Shown: positions 24,519 through 35,020, counted from the first letter of the stretch. The stretch is 64,000 nt of DNA from JACQPU01 sp039961715 (GCA_039961715.1 JABRVW010000067.1:1-64000), one strand, 5' to 3'. A program made the numbers and translations. Notes: generated by a model from the sequence alone, not told the origin.

Positions 24519-25247
24519 TCAGACGCTCGTCAGCGTGGGATGGGTGATGACCTTGCGGTCCTTCACAAGCTCATCGGTTTCGATGTGGCCGTCCTTGATA
24601 CGGACGCGGCGATGGGCGTGGGCTGCAATATCTTCTTCATGCGTGACCAGGATGATCGTATTGCCCTGGCGGTGGAGAATGTCGAACAGCGCCATGATCT
24701 CCTCGCCGGTCTTGCTGTCGAGGTTTCCCGTGGGCTCGTCCGCCAGCAAAATCGACGGCTTGGTCACGAGAGCTCTGGCAATGGCCACGCGCTGTCGTTG
24801 TCCGCCCGAGAGCTCGTTTGGCTTGTGATGGGCACGGTCTCCGAGGCCAACCTGCTCGATGGCCTCCATCGCCAGCTTCTTGCGGTCTGCCGAATTCACA
24901 CCTCCGTAGATCAGCGGAAGCTCGACATTGTGCAGAACGTTGGACCGTGCGAGGAGGTTGAATGTCTGGAACACAAACCCGATCTCCTTGTTCCTGATCC
25001 TCGCAAGTTGGTTGTCATTCATCTCACTGACATTCGTGTCGTTCAGCTCATACAGCCCTGAAGTCGGCGTGTCCAGACAGCCGATGATGTTCATCAGGGT
25101 TGACTTGCCCGAACCGGACGGGCCCATAATGGCCACGTACTCATTGCGGTTGATGTTCAGGGACACGCCGCGAAGGGCATGCACCTCTTCCGCTCCCATC
25201 TGATAGACCTTCGTAATATCAACCAAACGAATAACGGGGGACGCCAT
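24519..25247 (-). CDS. ABC transporter ATP-binding protein (MacB/LolD type)
   Basis: 242-aa ATPase: Walker A GPSGSGKST near residue 40, Q-loop in FVFQTFNLLARS, signature LSGGQRQRVAIARAL, Walker B ILLADEPTGNLD and the switch His in ILVTHEED. The FQTFNLL and TGNLDS motifs place it in the MacB/LolD/FtsE subgroup, which drives extracytoplasmic work through mechanotransmission rather than substrate passage. Encoded between the adaptor (38 bases) and the two permeases (2 bases). Confidence 0.95.
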   Translation of the reverse strand: MASPVIRLVDITKVYQMGAEEVHALRGVSLNINRNEYVAIMGPSGSGKSTLMNIIGCLDTPTSGLYELNDTNVSEMNDNQLARIRNKEIGFVFQTFNLLARSNVLHNVELPLIYGGVNSADRKKLAMEAIEQVGLGDRAHHKPNELSGGQRQRVAIARALVTKPSILLADEPTGNLDSKTGEEIMALFDILHRQGNTIILVTHEEDIAAHAHRRVRIKDGHIETDELVKDRKVITHPTLTSV

Positions 25248-25285
25248 ACGTTGTTCTCCTTTTTCCGCCGCGGCGGGTTCGACAA

Positions 25286-26548
25286 TTACTGTTGGGCCAG
25301 GGTTCCCGCTGGACGTCGGGCGGCCCGATTCTCCACTTTTACTTTCGCACCGTTCTCAAGCTCTCTGTTGATCGCCTTGAAGGGTCCCGACACAACCTCT
25401 TTTCCTTCAAGGTCCCCTGAAGTGATCTCTACGTGCGTATCACTGGTCAGGCCGCGATTGACAACAATCGTCTTTGCCACGCCGTCCTCCACGACAAAGA
25501 CCACCTCATCCAGCTTCTGTTCTTCTCTCGCCACCCCGCCTGCAATTCTCACAGAACCCTCCCCTTCCTCTCCTTCTTCCTTCTTCTCCATCTTGGGGGC
25601 ACGAACAGTGACAGACTGAATGGGGACTGCAAGGACATTGTGATGAGTCTCGGTCTCAATATCCGCCGTCATGGACATGCCAGGCCTCAACTCGACGCCC
25701 GCAGGCGTCTTCAGGAGAATCCGAACCTCGAAATTGATGACCTGGTCCTGGGTTCCGAGCCCGGTGGTCTTCGCGGTGTTGGCAATCTGCGACACGACGC
25801 CGATGAATGTGCTGTCCGAATACGCGTCCACTTTGACGCGGGCGGTGTCGCCCAGGCTGACCAGGACGATGTCGTTTTCCCCCACGTCCACGCGCGCTTC
25901 CATCCGGGCGAGATCGGCTACGGTCATGATCTCGGTTCCCTGCGTAAACGTGCTTCCGCTCACCCGTTCCCCAACCTCCCGGAGGAGCTGGCTGACGACG
26001 CCGTCCATGGGTGAATAGATTGTCGTCTTTGCAAGAGTTTCCCGGGATTCCTTGAGGGAGGCTTGGGCTTGCGCATGCGATGCTTTCGCGCTCTGGTACG
26101 TCGCCCGGGCGATGTCCATCTCCGCATCGGAAATAAGCTTCTTCTCATACAGCTCGCTGGCCCGTTTGAACTCGGCCTCGGCCCTCACGAGATTCGATTC
26201 GGCAATGATCAGCGAAGCTTGCGACCGCTCATACTGCGCCTGATAGGCGTCGGGCTTGATGCGCACGAGGAGCTGTCCCTTCTTCACGCGATCTCCTTCC
26301 CGAACGGGAAGATCCACGATTTCCCCGCTCACCTCCGCGTTGATCTTCACCTGTGTCACGGGCTGGATCTTTCCGGTCGCCGTGACGATCTGGGTGATGG
26401 TTCTCCGGTCAACTTTCTCGGTCTGAACAGTGATGATGTTTTCCCGGCCGCTGCCCATGATCACGAGGGCAACAAGCGTGATGACAAGCGCCCCGAGGAT
26501 CAGAAAGACGATCAGTTTCTTTCTGGAGTTCTTTTTTCCATTAGCCAT
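25286..26548 (-). CDS. Periplasmic adaptor (membrane fusion protein, MacA/RND type)
   Basis: 420-aa HlyD/MacA-like adaptor. One N-terminal TM anchor (IVFLILGALVITLVALVI), a split lipoyl/barrel-sandwich domain (KINAEVSGEIVDLPVREGDRVKKGQLL), a helical hairpin (about 95-170, rich in Ala/Gln/Glu), then a second lipoyl half and beta-barrel (ATVKVDAYSD-like, MSMTADIETETHHNVLAVP). A Lys/Glu-rich insertion (EKKEEGEEGEGS) interrupts the C-terminal part. It bridges the inner-membrane permease pair and the TolC protein encoded upstream. Confidence 0.92.
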   Translation of the reverse strand: MANGKKNSRKKLIVFLILGALVITLVALVIMGSGRENIITVQTEKVDRRTITQIVTATGKIQPVTQVKINAEVSGEIVDLPVREGDRVKKGQLLVRIKPDAYQAQYERSQASLIIAESNLVRAEAEFKRASELYEKKLISDAEMDIARATYQSAKASHAQAQASLKESRETLAKTTIYSPMDGVVSQLLREVGERVSGSTFTQGTEIMTVADLARMEARVDVGENDIVLVSLGDTARVKVDAYSDSTFIGVVSQIANTAKTTGLGTQDQVINFEVRILLKTPAGVELRPGMSMTADIETETHHNVLAVPIQSVTVRAPKMEKKEEGEEGEGSVRIAGGVAREEQKLDEVVFVVEDGVAKTIVVNRGLTSDTHVEITSGDLEGKEVVSGPFKAINRELENGAKVKVENRAARRPAGTLAQQ

Positions 26549-26575
26549 TGAAATGGGTCCTTTGTGCGCGGCGTC

Positions 26576-27922
26576 TCAGTATCCCCGTTCGCCCACGGCG
26601 AATTCGAGGTTTCTGCTTGCGATGATGAAGTTGTAGTTTGCATTTACGTTGCTGGCCTGAGCATTGACATAGTTCGCGTTCGCGATATAGAGATCCAGCA
26701 ATGTCCCTGCTCCCAGGTTATACCGCTCCTCTGCAACGCGCCGGTCCTGCTCCGCCGAGATCAGGCTCTTTTGCGTCGCCTCCAGCTGTTTGCGCGCCGC
26801 CTCCAGATCCAGAACGGCCTTCTTCACCTCGACGCGAACGTCCCGGGTTTTCTGCTCGAGCTGGAGATCCGCGTTGCGCCGCGAAATGTAGGCGTTCTGG
26901 ATCCTTGCCAGAGAGCCGAAGATTTCCGGAAGCTGCCAGCTGAGCGTCAAGCCAACGTTGGACGCCCTGTTCCCCCAACTCGTGGCCGGCACGAACTCCT
27001 GGGCATTCGTGGAGAATCCTCCGTTCACGCTCACGGTGGGGTAGTAAAAGCTCCATGCCCGCGTGATCCCGTTGTCAGCCAGGTCAACTCCCGCCATGGT
27101 GCTCTTGTAATCCGGGCGAGAATCCAGCGCGCGCCGGGTCAGATCCTCGAACGGAAGCAGGGCTTCATATCCTGTGCTTTGCTGTTTGATCTGCTCATCG
27201 ATCGAAGGATCGGCAATCACATACTCGGTGTTCGGATCGAGGGCAAGAAGATTCAAAAGGTCGGCCTTCGATTTGTCGTACGTGTTCTGCGCGCTGATCA
27301 GGTTCACCTCATCGTTGGCGACAACGGATTGCTGCCGGTAGACATCGGCAAGGGAGGCCGCACCGACCTTGTTGGATTCTGTAATCCGCTCCAACTGCCG
27401 CCGGTCGCGCTTCAGGTTCTCCTCCGCCACCTTGACCAATTGCTCGTTCCGCAGAACGTTCAGATATGCGCTTTGCACGAGGAAGGCCGTCTGCTGCCGC
27501 GTCCGGTGGTACTGAAAGACCGCCTGATCCTCAGTTGTGAGCGCAGAGCTCAATGATGCTTCGCGGTTGAAGCCGTCAAACACCGTGTAGGTGAGCCCGA
27601 ATCCGGTTCTATAGGTGTTGTAGTAGGTCTCCGTGCGCTGAGTCTGGAAAGGAATTCCCCCAATGCTTTGAATAGTCGGGGGCGAGCTGATGCCGGTGCG
27701 ATTAAAGCTGGCGCCTGCATAGAGCTGTGGAATGTATGATCCGTAGGCGGACGTTACGCTATTCCCGGCGGATTCCACGTTGTTCTCCGCGATCCTCACG
27801 CTGGTGTTTTGCTCCAGTGCAATCCTCAACGCGTCGTCAAGGCGGAGCACCTTCTGTGTTTCCTGAGCGCCGGCGAGACCTGCCCAGCACACGACCATGA
27901 CTGCAACAAACACTTTTTTCAT
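26576..27922 (-). CDS. TolC family outer membrane efflux protein
   Basis: 448-aa outer-membrane channel. ATG 27922 is used because AAGGAGAGG lies about 8 bases upstream and the product starts with a signal peptide (MKKVFVAVMVVCWAGLAGAQ). Two OEP repeats: LRLDDALRIALEQNTSVRIAENN near the N-terminus and the second from about 240, with the long Ala/Gln/Arg helices (YNLGAGTLLDLYIANANYVNAQ). First gene of the five-gene exporter operon (TolC, adaptor, ATPase, permease, permease). Nothing in the sequence names the substrate. Confidence 0.93.
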   Translation of the reverse strand: MKKVFVAVMVVCWAGLAGAQETQKVLRLDDALRIALEQNTSVRIAENNVESAGNSVTSAYGSYIPQLYAGASFNRTGISSPPTIQSIGGIPFQTQRTETYYNTYRTGFGLTYTVFDGFNREASLSSALTTEDQAVFQYHRTRQQTAFLVQSAYLNVLRNEQLVKVAEENLKRDRRQLERITESNKVGAASLADVYRQQSVVANDEVNLISAQNTYDKSKADLLNLLALDPNTEYVIADPSIDEQIKQQSTGYEALLPFEDLTRRALDSRPDYKSTMAGVDLADNGITRAWSFYYPTVSVNGGFSTNAQEFVPATSWGNRASNVGLTLSWQLPEIFGSLARIQNAYISRRNADLQLEQKTRDVRVEVKKAVLDLEAARKQLEATQKSLISAEQDRRVAEERYNLGAGTLLDLYIANANYVNAQASNVNANYNFIIASRNLEFAVGERGY

Positions 27923-28115
27923 CGAACACCCTCTCCTTGAAATTGAGTACCCGGGGGAAAAGATCAGTCCTTCGGCTGCGGAAATAAAAACTCTATGTAG
28001 TAAACGTGAAACCGGAAGCAAAGTTTCATCAGAATGCCAAAAAGTCGTTGATTCTCTGCCTCTTGGGGATCCCCGCATTAGACTCCCCCGGATGGCAAAA
28101 AGTTTCGCTCTTTGT

Positions 28116-29522
28116 CTACCGCGCGGTTCCCAGCAGCTTGTCCTTGACGGAATGCAGATACTGCAGAGCGGCGTCGTGCTCGTTGGGGATATGTCCGTCC
28201 AGAATGGCGTCCACGACAGCCTGTTTGAGCTTCCCGACCATCGGCCCCGGCCCGATGCCGCACTCTTTCATGATCTCTTCGCCGTTGAGCGCCGGACGCC
28301 AGTTCCGCATCCGATCCTTTTCCTCGACTTCCGCCATCTTGCGCGCCACCATCTCGTAGTTCTGCCGGACCTCACGCACAAGCCGCGGGTTCTTCGACGT
28401 GATGTCGGCGCGGCAGAGGGACATCAGATCATCGACGTCTTCGCCGGCCTCAAACAACAGCCTTCGTACCGCAGAGTCCGTGACCTCCTCGTCCACGAGG
28501 GCCATGGGACGGAGGTGGAGGCGAACGAGCTTTTCCACGTACGGCACGCGTTCCAGGGGAAGCTTCATTCTTCGAAAGATCGGCTTTACCATCCTCGCCC
28601 CGACCTCCTCATGCCCGTGGAACGTCCACCCCACCCCTTCGCGGAACGCCTTCGTTCGCGGCTTTGCGATATCGTGCAATACGGCGGCCATCCTCAGCCA
28701 GACGTTCTCCGTTTCGCGACTGATGTTATCCAGAACCTTCAGCGTGTGAAGGAATACATCCTTGTGGTGGTACTCCTTCCGCTGTTCCACGCCGGACAGG
28801 GCCGCCATCTCCGGAAAGACAATGTTCAGAATGCCGGTTTCCTGCATGGGCAGAAAGCCGACCGATGGCCGCGGGGTCGACAACAATTTCAAAAACTCGT
28901 CCGTGATGCGCTCCTGGGAAACAATCCGCAGACGCTCGCGCATTTCTTCCGCCGCTCGCAAGGCTGCAGAGTCGATCCGGAAGTCAAGCTGTGCGGCAAA
29001 CCTCATGGCGCGCAGAATTCTCAGCGGGTCGTCATCGAACGTCTTTGCCGGATCCAGCGGCGTTCGGAGGATCCGGGCTTTGAGGTCCTTCCTCCCCCCG
29101 AGCGGATCCAGCAATTTCCCACGGGCTGACGCGTTCAATGCGGCGGCCATGGCGTTCACAGTGAAATCCCGCCTGAGCAGGTCTTCCTCGATAGTACCCG
29201 CAGCCACGGCGGGCTTTCTTGACCCGGGATCATACCGCTCCTGCCGGGCGCCGACAAATTCGATCTTTCCGCCGTCGTACGGCACCATCGCCGTGCCGAA
29301 CTTTGGAAAGGTCACAACATTCTCCGCGCGCAGCTCCCTGGCCACGATTCCCGCGAACACAATACCATCCCCTACGACTACAATATCCACATCCTTTCCG
29401 GGTTTTCCCAGAAGGCTGTCGCGCACAAATCCCCCTACCACGTAAGCTTCGATCTGCTCGCGGTCCGCGACCTCTCCAATGACGGACAGGATCTCCAGTT
29501 TCAGTGGGATGGTATCGGTCAT
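28116..29522 (-). CDS. CCA-adding / poly(A) polymerase-type tRNA nucleotidyltransferase with HD domain
   Basis: 468-aa class II nucleotidyltransferase. Head domain: GG at 30-31, RD, and catalytic Asp at 44 and 46 (GKDVDIVVV); then RRDFTVNAMA and DPLRILRAMRFAAQL, the usual family segments. An HD domain follows (VLHDIAKPR, around residue 280), as in many bacterial CCA enzymes with phosphohydrolase activity. It repairs or builds the tRNA 3' CCA end; a separate A-adding or CC-adding enzyme cannot be excluded. Its ATG overlaps the stop of the oxidoreductase gene (ATGA). Confidence 0.9.
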   Translation of the reverse strand: MTDTIPLKLEILSVIGEVADREQIEAYVVGGFVRDSLLGKPGKDVDIVVVGDGIVFAGIVARELRAENVVTFPKFGTAMVPYDGGKIEFVGARQERYDPGSRKPAVAAGTIEEDLLRRDFTVNAMAAALNASARGKLLDPLGGRKDLKARILRTPLDPAKTFDDDPLRILRAMRFAAQLDFRIDSAALRAAEEMRERLRIVSQERITDEFLKLLSTPRPSVGFLPMQETGILNIVFPEMAALSGVEQRKEYHHKDVFLHTLKVLDNISRETENVWLRMAAVLHDIAKPRTKAFREGVGWTFHGHEEVGARMVKPIFRRMKLPLERVPYVEKLVRLHLRPMALVDEEVTDSAVRRLLFEAGEDVDDLMSLCRADITSKNPRLVREVRQNYEMVARKMAEVEEKDRMRNWRPALNGEEIMKECGIGPGPMVGKLKQAVVDAILDGHIPNEHDAALQYLHSVKDKLLGTAR

Positions 29523-30529
29523 GAGCCCATGGTGATGGTTTGTTGCTCAATGGTTTCCAGAATCTCGGCCGCAACCTCCAGCGCCTGGAGGCCGTCGCGT
29601 CCGGTCACAGGCGGCTCTTTTCCGTCCCTGATGCACTGGGCAAAGAGCTCGAGTTCATGTTTCAGGGCATTTACTTCGCGGATTTCAGGCTGTTCGTACA
29701 CGATCACGCGTTTGCGGGTGCCCTGCTCGATCTTCCCCAGCAGCATGGTCGAATGCACGTGGGGGTCGGACTCATCGACGATCCGGAACACTTCCGCCAT
29801 TCCCTGTGCAAAATCGATTGAGATGTACGCATCGCGCTGGAACAGCCTCATTTTTCGCATGCGATTTTGGGAAATGCGGCTGGCCGTGACATTCGCGACA
29901 CATCCGTTTTCGAACTGAAGACGCGCGTTTGCAATGTCTGCAGAATCGGAGACCACTGCGACACCGTTTGCATCGATGCGCGTAACCCGGGAGCGCACCA
30001 GGCTCAGGATCAGGTCGATGTCGTGGATCATGAGGTCGAGAACCACGGCAACGTCTGTTCCGCGGGGATTGAACTGTGCCAGACGATGTGACTCGATGAA
30101 GAGCGGATTGAGATTGTACTGTTCCAGGGAAAGGATCGCAGGGTTGAAGCGTTCGATATGCCCCACCTGGATGCTGCGCTTTCGTTGATCTGCAAGCTCC
30201 ACGAGCATCCTGGCCTGCTCGATGGTTGCCGTCATGGGCTTCTCAACGAACACATGACGATCCGCCTCGAGCGCCTGCCGGGCAATGTCGAAGTGGGCCT
30301 TCGTGGACGCGGCAATGCTCACGGCGTCTGCGGAAGCGATGGCTTCGTCAAGGCTCCGAAAAACGGGCACGGTACAATCGCCCGCCACAGCCTGCGCCTT
30401 CTTCGCATCGATGTCGAAAATGCCCGTGAGCCTTACTCCCTCAATTCCTGCAAGCATCTTCGCGTGAAGAGCACCCAAATGTCCCGCTCCGATGACGGCG
30501 ATCTTCAGCATCCCATCCCCATGCGTCAT
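29519..30529 (-). CDS. Gfo/Idh/MocA family oxidoreductase
   Basis: 336-aa NAD(P)-dependent oxidoreductase: nucleotide-binding turn VIGAGHLGALHAKML near residues 12-26 and the family's EKPMT motif near 97, then the alpha/beta C-terminal domain (DLMIHDIDLILSL). ATG 30529 has AGGAG 6 bases upstream, overlapping the preceding stop; ATG 30511 is a second option. The family acts on sugars or related compounds, often in envelope glycan synthesis. It sits in an operon between the T9SS plug gene and the CCA enzyme, which does not name its substrate. Confidence 0.88.
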   Translation of the reverse strand: MTHGDGMLKIAVIGAGHLGALHAKMLAGIEGVRLTGIFDIDAKKAQAVAGDCTVPVFRSLDEAIASADAVSIAASTKAHFDIARQALEADRHVFVEKPMTATIEQARMLVELADQRKRSIQVGHIERFNPAILSLEQYNLNPLFIESHRLAQFNPRGTDVAVVLDLMIHDIDLILSLVRSRVTRIDANGVAVVSDSADIANARLQFENGCVANVTASRISQNRMRKMRLFQRDAYISIDFAQGMAEVFRIVDESDPHVHSTMLLGKIEQGTRKRVIVYEQPEIREVNALKHELELFAQCIRDGKEPPVTGRDGLQALEVAAEILETIEQQTITMGS

Positions 30530-30538
30530 GACAGTCTC

Positions 30539-31789
30539 CTAAGGTTGTTCGGTCACCTCGGTACCTCCGGGGCTTCGGCCGGAAACAAAGCCGGCGATCC
30601 TGTCGAAGCCGCCGAACCGCGGATCCCTATAATAGACAAATGCAGTATAGGTGTTAACGGTCCGCCAATCGTTTCCTTCGAGGACCACCCAGTCATCCCC
30701 CGCAACGTATTGATAATCGTAGCGCCCGCGCCTGACGGACACCTCCCAGGAATAACGATTGCCGTCCTTCATCATCGGACCTCCCCTGGCCGTGTTCCAG
30801 CCGTTGAAATCTCCCACGACAAAGACCGAATCCCGTCCACCGTCCCAGACCAGTTCCAGAATCAGATTGAGATATTCGGCGTAGCGGTTCCCGGTTATCA
30901 GAGCCGAAGCGCCATTATAGTCCGGCGCAGATTTGGCTAGGAAACGGCTGACGTCGGCACCGCCGCGCAATCGGACCGGCCTGTCCTGAGGATAGAAATC
31001 GATATCGCGCAGATCCGCGACCCGGTACTCGTTTCCGGGCTGAATGTTATCGATTCTGAACCGAAGCCGTGCGGTACCAAATCCCCGGACAAAAGTATCC
31101 GGGTCATCGTCATCGTCGTCGATCCTCCATCGTCTTGTGATTTCACGATTCTTGTACAGATCGACCGTGCTGAAATCCGTGCTGTAGCATGCCATCCCTG
31201 TGGCAGAGTCCGACAACGGGACCGTGAATGCGACGCTTACCTGGTTCACCTGGTTCCAGGGACTCACGGCCTGAGGATCCTGGCGATTGGTGACAACCAT
31301 CTGCGGCTGGATCAACGACTCCACAACGAAAAATCGTCCTTGTGCCAGGAGTTCGTTTCGATCCAGATCATGGATCTCGAGAAGATAGTTTCCCGAAAAC
31401 GGGAATCCCTCGAATTGCGGTTCCTGAGGGATCGCAACCCTGTACTCAAACGAGTAGCCCTTCACGCCCTGGGGAGCATATCCGTAGGGCAGATCCGAGC
31501 GCGTGCGGAGACGAAGCTCGTCATTCACGAAGATTGTCTGTGTTGGATTCCAGTCGCGGTCGCAATGCACGAACCGTATTTGGAGATTCGGCGGCGCATC
31601 ATCCAACAGGTCGAACTCGAGCATCATGGGAGCTGATGCCTGCCTCACCACGGGGAGGCCGGCCTCCGTCTGTCCGTACAGCCGCACGCCTTTGATTCGT
31701 TCCGAAAAGGTCTCCTGTGCCGCCCCCGCCGCCGGAACGACGAGCGAGAGAAAGAACATGGTCGGGCACCAGAAGATGATTCCCCTCAC
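30539..31789 (-). CDS. Type IX secretion system plug protein (DUF5103)
   Basis: 416-aa exported protein. GTG 31789 overlaps the HAD gene stop (GTGA) and starts a signal peptide (MFFLSLVVPAAGAAQ); an upstream start at 31822 lies within the HAD gene. The sequence matches DUF5103 (IKGVRLYGQTEAGLPV, LEFDLLDDAPPNLQIRFVHCDRDW, ELRLRTRSDLPYGY, FSGNYLLEIHD), the family later identified as the plug that closes the periplasmic face of the SprA translocon. The FCB-specific T9SS machinery is thus present; porU and porV are about 18 kb away in this window. Confidence 0.85.
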   Translation of the reverse strand: MRGIIFWCPTMFFLSLVVPAAGAAQETFSERIKGVRLYGQTEAGLPVVRQASAPMMLEFDLLDDAPPNLQIRFVHCDRDWNPTQTIFVNDELRLRTRSDLPYGYAPQGVKGYSFEYRVAIPQEPQFEGFPFSGNYLLEIHDLDRNELLAQGRFFVVESLIQPQMVVTNRQDPQAVSPWNQVNQVSVAFTVPLSDSATGMACYSTDFSTVDLYKNREITRRWRIDDDDDDPDTFVRGFGTARLRFRIDNIQPGNEYRVADLRDIDFYPQDRPVRLRGGADVSRFLAKSAPDYNGASALITGNRYAEYLNLILELVWDGGRDSVFVVGDFNGWNTARGGPMMKDGNRYSWEVSVRRGRYDYQYVAGDDWVVLEGNDWRTVNTYTAFVYYRDPRFGGFDRIAGFVSGRSPGGTEVTEQP

Positions 31790-32448
31790 GCTGACACTCC
31801 CACCATGTGTTTCCGCAGCCACTCGCGAAAATCACGCACGGCGTGAAACACGAAATCCGTCTTCATGTTCAGCACGCGCTCCTTTCCGTACGAGTCCCAG
31901 AGAACCGCCGCGATGGGAATTCCAGCCTCTCTCGCGGCCTTCACGTCCGACACGGCATCTCCGACCATCAGCACTTCGCTGCGGTTCAGGTCAAATTGTT
32001 CCATGATCTTCCTGATGCCTTCGGCGGAGGGCTTGTGCTCCTGCACATCGTTGCCCGTCACGATCGCATCGAAATAGTCCCTGATTCCGCATTCCTCCAG
32101 CGTGATCGTCGTCGTGTGAATTCCCTTGCCGGTAAAGAGAGCGATGATCCTGCCCGCTTGACGGACATCATCGAGCACTTCTTTCATGCCGGGCACCAGC
32201 TGCGCCAGGGTCTTATGGTGTTCCCGGTAGTATTCAAGGTATTCCGCCATCGCAGTTTCCAGCAGATCCTCGCCGACGATCTTCACAAGCGCTCCCTCTT
32301 CAGGCGGGCCGAACAGGGCAGTGATTTCGTGATCCGGCATCGTCCGACCCTGGTACTTCTTTACAATATAATTGAAGGAATCGAAGATGAGACGGTTGGT
32401 TTCCGTCAACGTTCCGTCCATATCGAAGATCACACAGCGCAGGTGCAT
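31786..32448 (-). CDS. HAD family hydrolase (phosphoglycolate phosphatase-like)
   Basis: 220-aa HAD-superfamily phosphatase. ATG 32448 has AGAGGA upstream; the longer frame to 32478 would run into the terminator of the aldolase gene, so it is rejected. Motif I is FDMDGTLTE (D9, D11), motif II FTGKG, and motif III/IV MVGDAVSDVKAA. The cap is alpha-helical (C1), as in phosphoglycolate phosphatase and beta-phosphoglucomutase relatives. Small-molecule phosphate monoester hydrolysis is likely; the substrate is open. First gene of the HAD / plug / oxidoreductase / CCA unit. Confidence 0.88.
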   Translation of the reverse strand: MHLRCVIFDMDGTLTETNRLIFDSFNYIVKKYQGRTMPDHEITALFGPPEEGALVKIVGEDLLETAMAEYLEYYREHHKTLAQLVPGMKEVLDDVRQAGRIIALFTGKGIHTTTITLEECGIRDYFDAIVTGNDVQEHKPSAEGIRKIMEQFDLNRSEVLMVGDAVSDVKAAREAGIPIAAVLWDSYGKERVLNMKTDFVFHAVRDFREWLRKHMVGVSA

Positions 32449-32462
32449 CTGCTTCCTCTCAG

Positions 32463-32509
32463 AAAAAAAAGGCGTCAAGTCGTCCTGGAGGATCGTTGCT
32501 TGACGCCTT
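32463..32509 (-). terminator. Rho-independent terminator of the aldolase gene
   Basis: Nine-bp stem GGCGTCAAG / CTTGACGCC with a long loop; on the minus strand it is followed by eight T. It starts about 50 bases after the aldolase stop and separates that gene from the HAD operon. Confidence 0.85.
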
Positions 32510-32559
32510 GGTCAATACGCGGCTTCTCCGTGCGACAACCGGAGCAATCCCGGCTGTTG

Positions 32560-33615
<1,056 letters not shown>

Positions 33616-33656
33616 GACATCTCCAGATGAACAACAGTGTGGTGGTGAAACACAAA

Positions 33657-33685
33657 AATATATCATTCCTTTGTCTCGATAGCAA
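33657..33685 (-). promoter_or_regulatory. Promoter of the aldolase gene
   Basis: On the minus strand TTGCTA, 17-base spacer, TATATT, ending about 42 bases before the ATG. The -10 box has five of six matches; the T-rich stretch just after it (TATATTTTTG) also resembles the Bacteroidota -7 box. Confidence 0.55.
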
Positions 33686-33764
33686 GGAACGCCCCTGTGT
33701 CCCCAACACTCCCGCTCAGCGCACATTTCTTGCATCTGCGTGGAATTCTGTCTACCATGAAACC

Positions 33765-34934
33765 ATGACGAAGAAGGTCGTTCTGAAAAGAAATGAAGAG
33801 GGTCGGATCCTCGCCGGACATCAGTGGGTGTTCAGCAATGAAACGAAATCCGTCGAAGGAAGCCCTGAGGCAGGTGACGTGGTGGCCCTGCACCGCCACG
33901 ACGGGAAGTTCCTCGGCATCGGCTTCTACCATCCCCATTCCCTCATCTGTTTCCGTCTGCTCAGCCGGGAACGTGAGGAAGTAACCTTCGAGTTCTTCGA
34001 GAAGAGATTGAACCGGGCGCTGGATCTCCGCAGGAGGGTGTACCCGACGTCGGAGACCTTCAGGCTTGTTCATGGCGAGGGGGATTTTCTCCCGGGGCTG
34101 ATCATTGACAAATACAACGAGTTTCTCTCCGTACAGACGCTCTCCTACGGCATGGACCGGCGTTTGACTCTGATCTGCGACGTGCTGGAATCGATTTTGC
34201 ATCCCAAAGCGATCGTCGAGCGCAACGAATCGCCCCTCCGCACCCTTGAACAGCTTCCTCTGAAGAAAGGCGTTCTGCGAGGCACGCCCGACCAGACGAT
34301 CATTTCTGAGTACGGCATAAAGTTCAAGATCGATCTGCTTACCGGCCAGAAGACGGGGATTTTTCTGGATCAGCGTGAAAACCGCAAGGCGGTGCGAAGG
34401 TACGTGAAGGGCGCCAGGGTGCTGGATTGCTTCTGCAACGAGGGAGGATTCAGCCTTAATGCGGTTGAAGGGGGCGCCGAGACCGTCGAGGGATACGATT
34501 CTTCCGAGACCGCCGTCGCGAAGGCGGCAGTCAATGCGACGATCAACCACATGGAGAAGGTCACCTTCGGCATCGCAGACATTTTCGATCTTCTGAAAGG
34601 ACATGTTGCGGCGGGAAAGCGGTACGATGCCGTCATTCTCGATCCTCCTTCGTTTGCTCGGAGCAAGAAGACGATCGCCACCGCGTTGAAGGGATACAAG
34701 GAAATCAACGGGAACGCGTTGCGGATGATCGAACCGGGGGGATTTCTGGTTACGGCCTCTTGTTCGCATCATGTGTCCGAAGAAGCGTTCTTCCGCACGA
34801 TCGAATCCGCGGCGCGGAGTGCCGGAAGAACCGTTCAACTGCTCGATTCCGCAGGCGCCGGCCCCGACCATCCAGTTGTGCCGGCCATGCCCGAAACGCG
34901 GTATCTCAAGTTCGGTATTTTTGCCGTGTGGTAG
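33765..34934 (+). CDS. RlmI-like 23S rRNA cytosine-C5 methyltransferase (PUA + SAM domain)
   Basis: 389 aa, close to E. coli RlmI (396 aa). ATG 33765 begins MTKKVVLKRNEEGRIL, the normal PUA start. PUA domain about 1-70, an RNA-binding linker domain, then a Rossmann methyltransferase: VLDCFCNEGGFSL (SAM motif I), ILDPPSFARSK (motif IV) and TASCSHHV (motif VI). In RlmI the enzyme makes m5C1962 of 23S rRNA using SAM; assignment to this exact site is by similarity. The aldolase gene is divergent to it. Confidence 0.88.
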   Translation: MTKKVVLKRNEEGRILAGHQWVFSNETKSVEGSPEAGDVVALHRHDGKFLGIGFYHPHSLICFRLLSREREEVTFEFFEKRLNRALDLRRRVYPTSETFRLVHGEGDFLPGLIIDKYNEFLSVQTLSYGMDRRLTLICDVLESILHPKAIVERNESPLRTLEQLPLKKGVLRGTPDQTIISEYGIKFKIDLLTGQKTGIFLDQRENRKAVRRYVKGARVLDCFCNEGGFSLNAVEGGAETVEGYDSSETAVAKAAVNATINHMEKVTFGIADIFDLLKGHVAAGKRYDAVILDPPSFARSKKTIATALKGYKEINGNALRMIEPGGFLVTASCSHHVSEEAFFRTIESAARSAGRTVQLLDSAGAGPDHPVVPAMPETRYLKFGIFAVW

Positions 34935-34947
34935 GCCGCACCCCCCC

Positions 34948-34976
34948 TTGCCTTTGGCAGCGGAGGGAACTATATT
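34948..34976 (+). promoter_or_regulatory. Candidate promoter
   Basis: TTGCCT, 17-base spacer, TATATT; start site would be about 38 bases before the ATG at 35021. The -10 box equals that of the aldolase promoter. Confidence 0.5.
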
Positions 34977-35020
34977 GCAGTGGTATGGTGTTCGGTGAGT
35001 ACACTATCGTCGAGGCATGC

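Noticed and set aside
32449..32478. Longer start of the HAD phosphatase
   Set aside because: It would include the stem and U-run of the aldolase terminator; ATG 32448 has its own SD.
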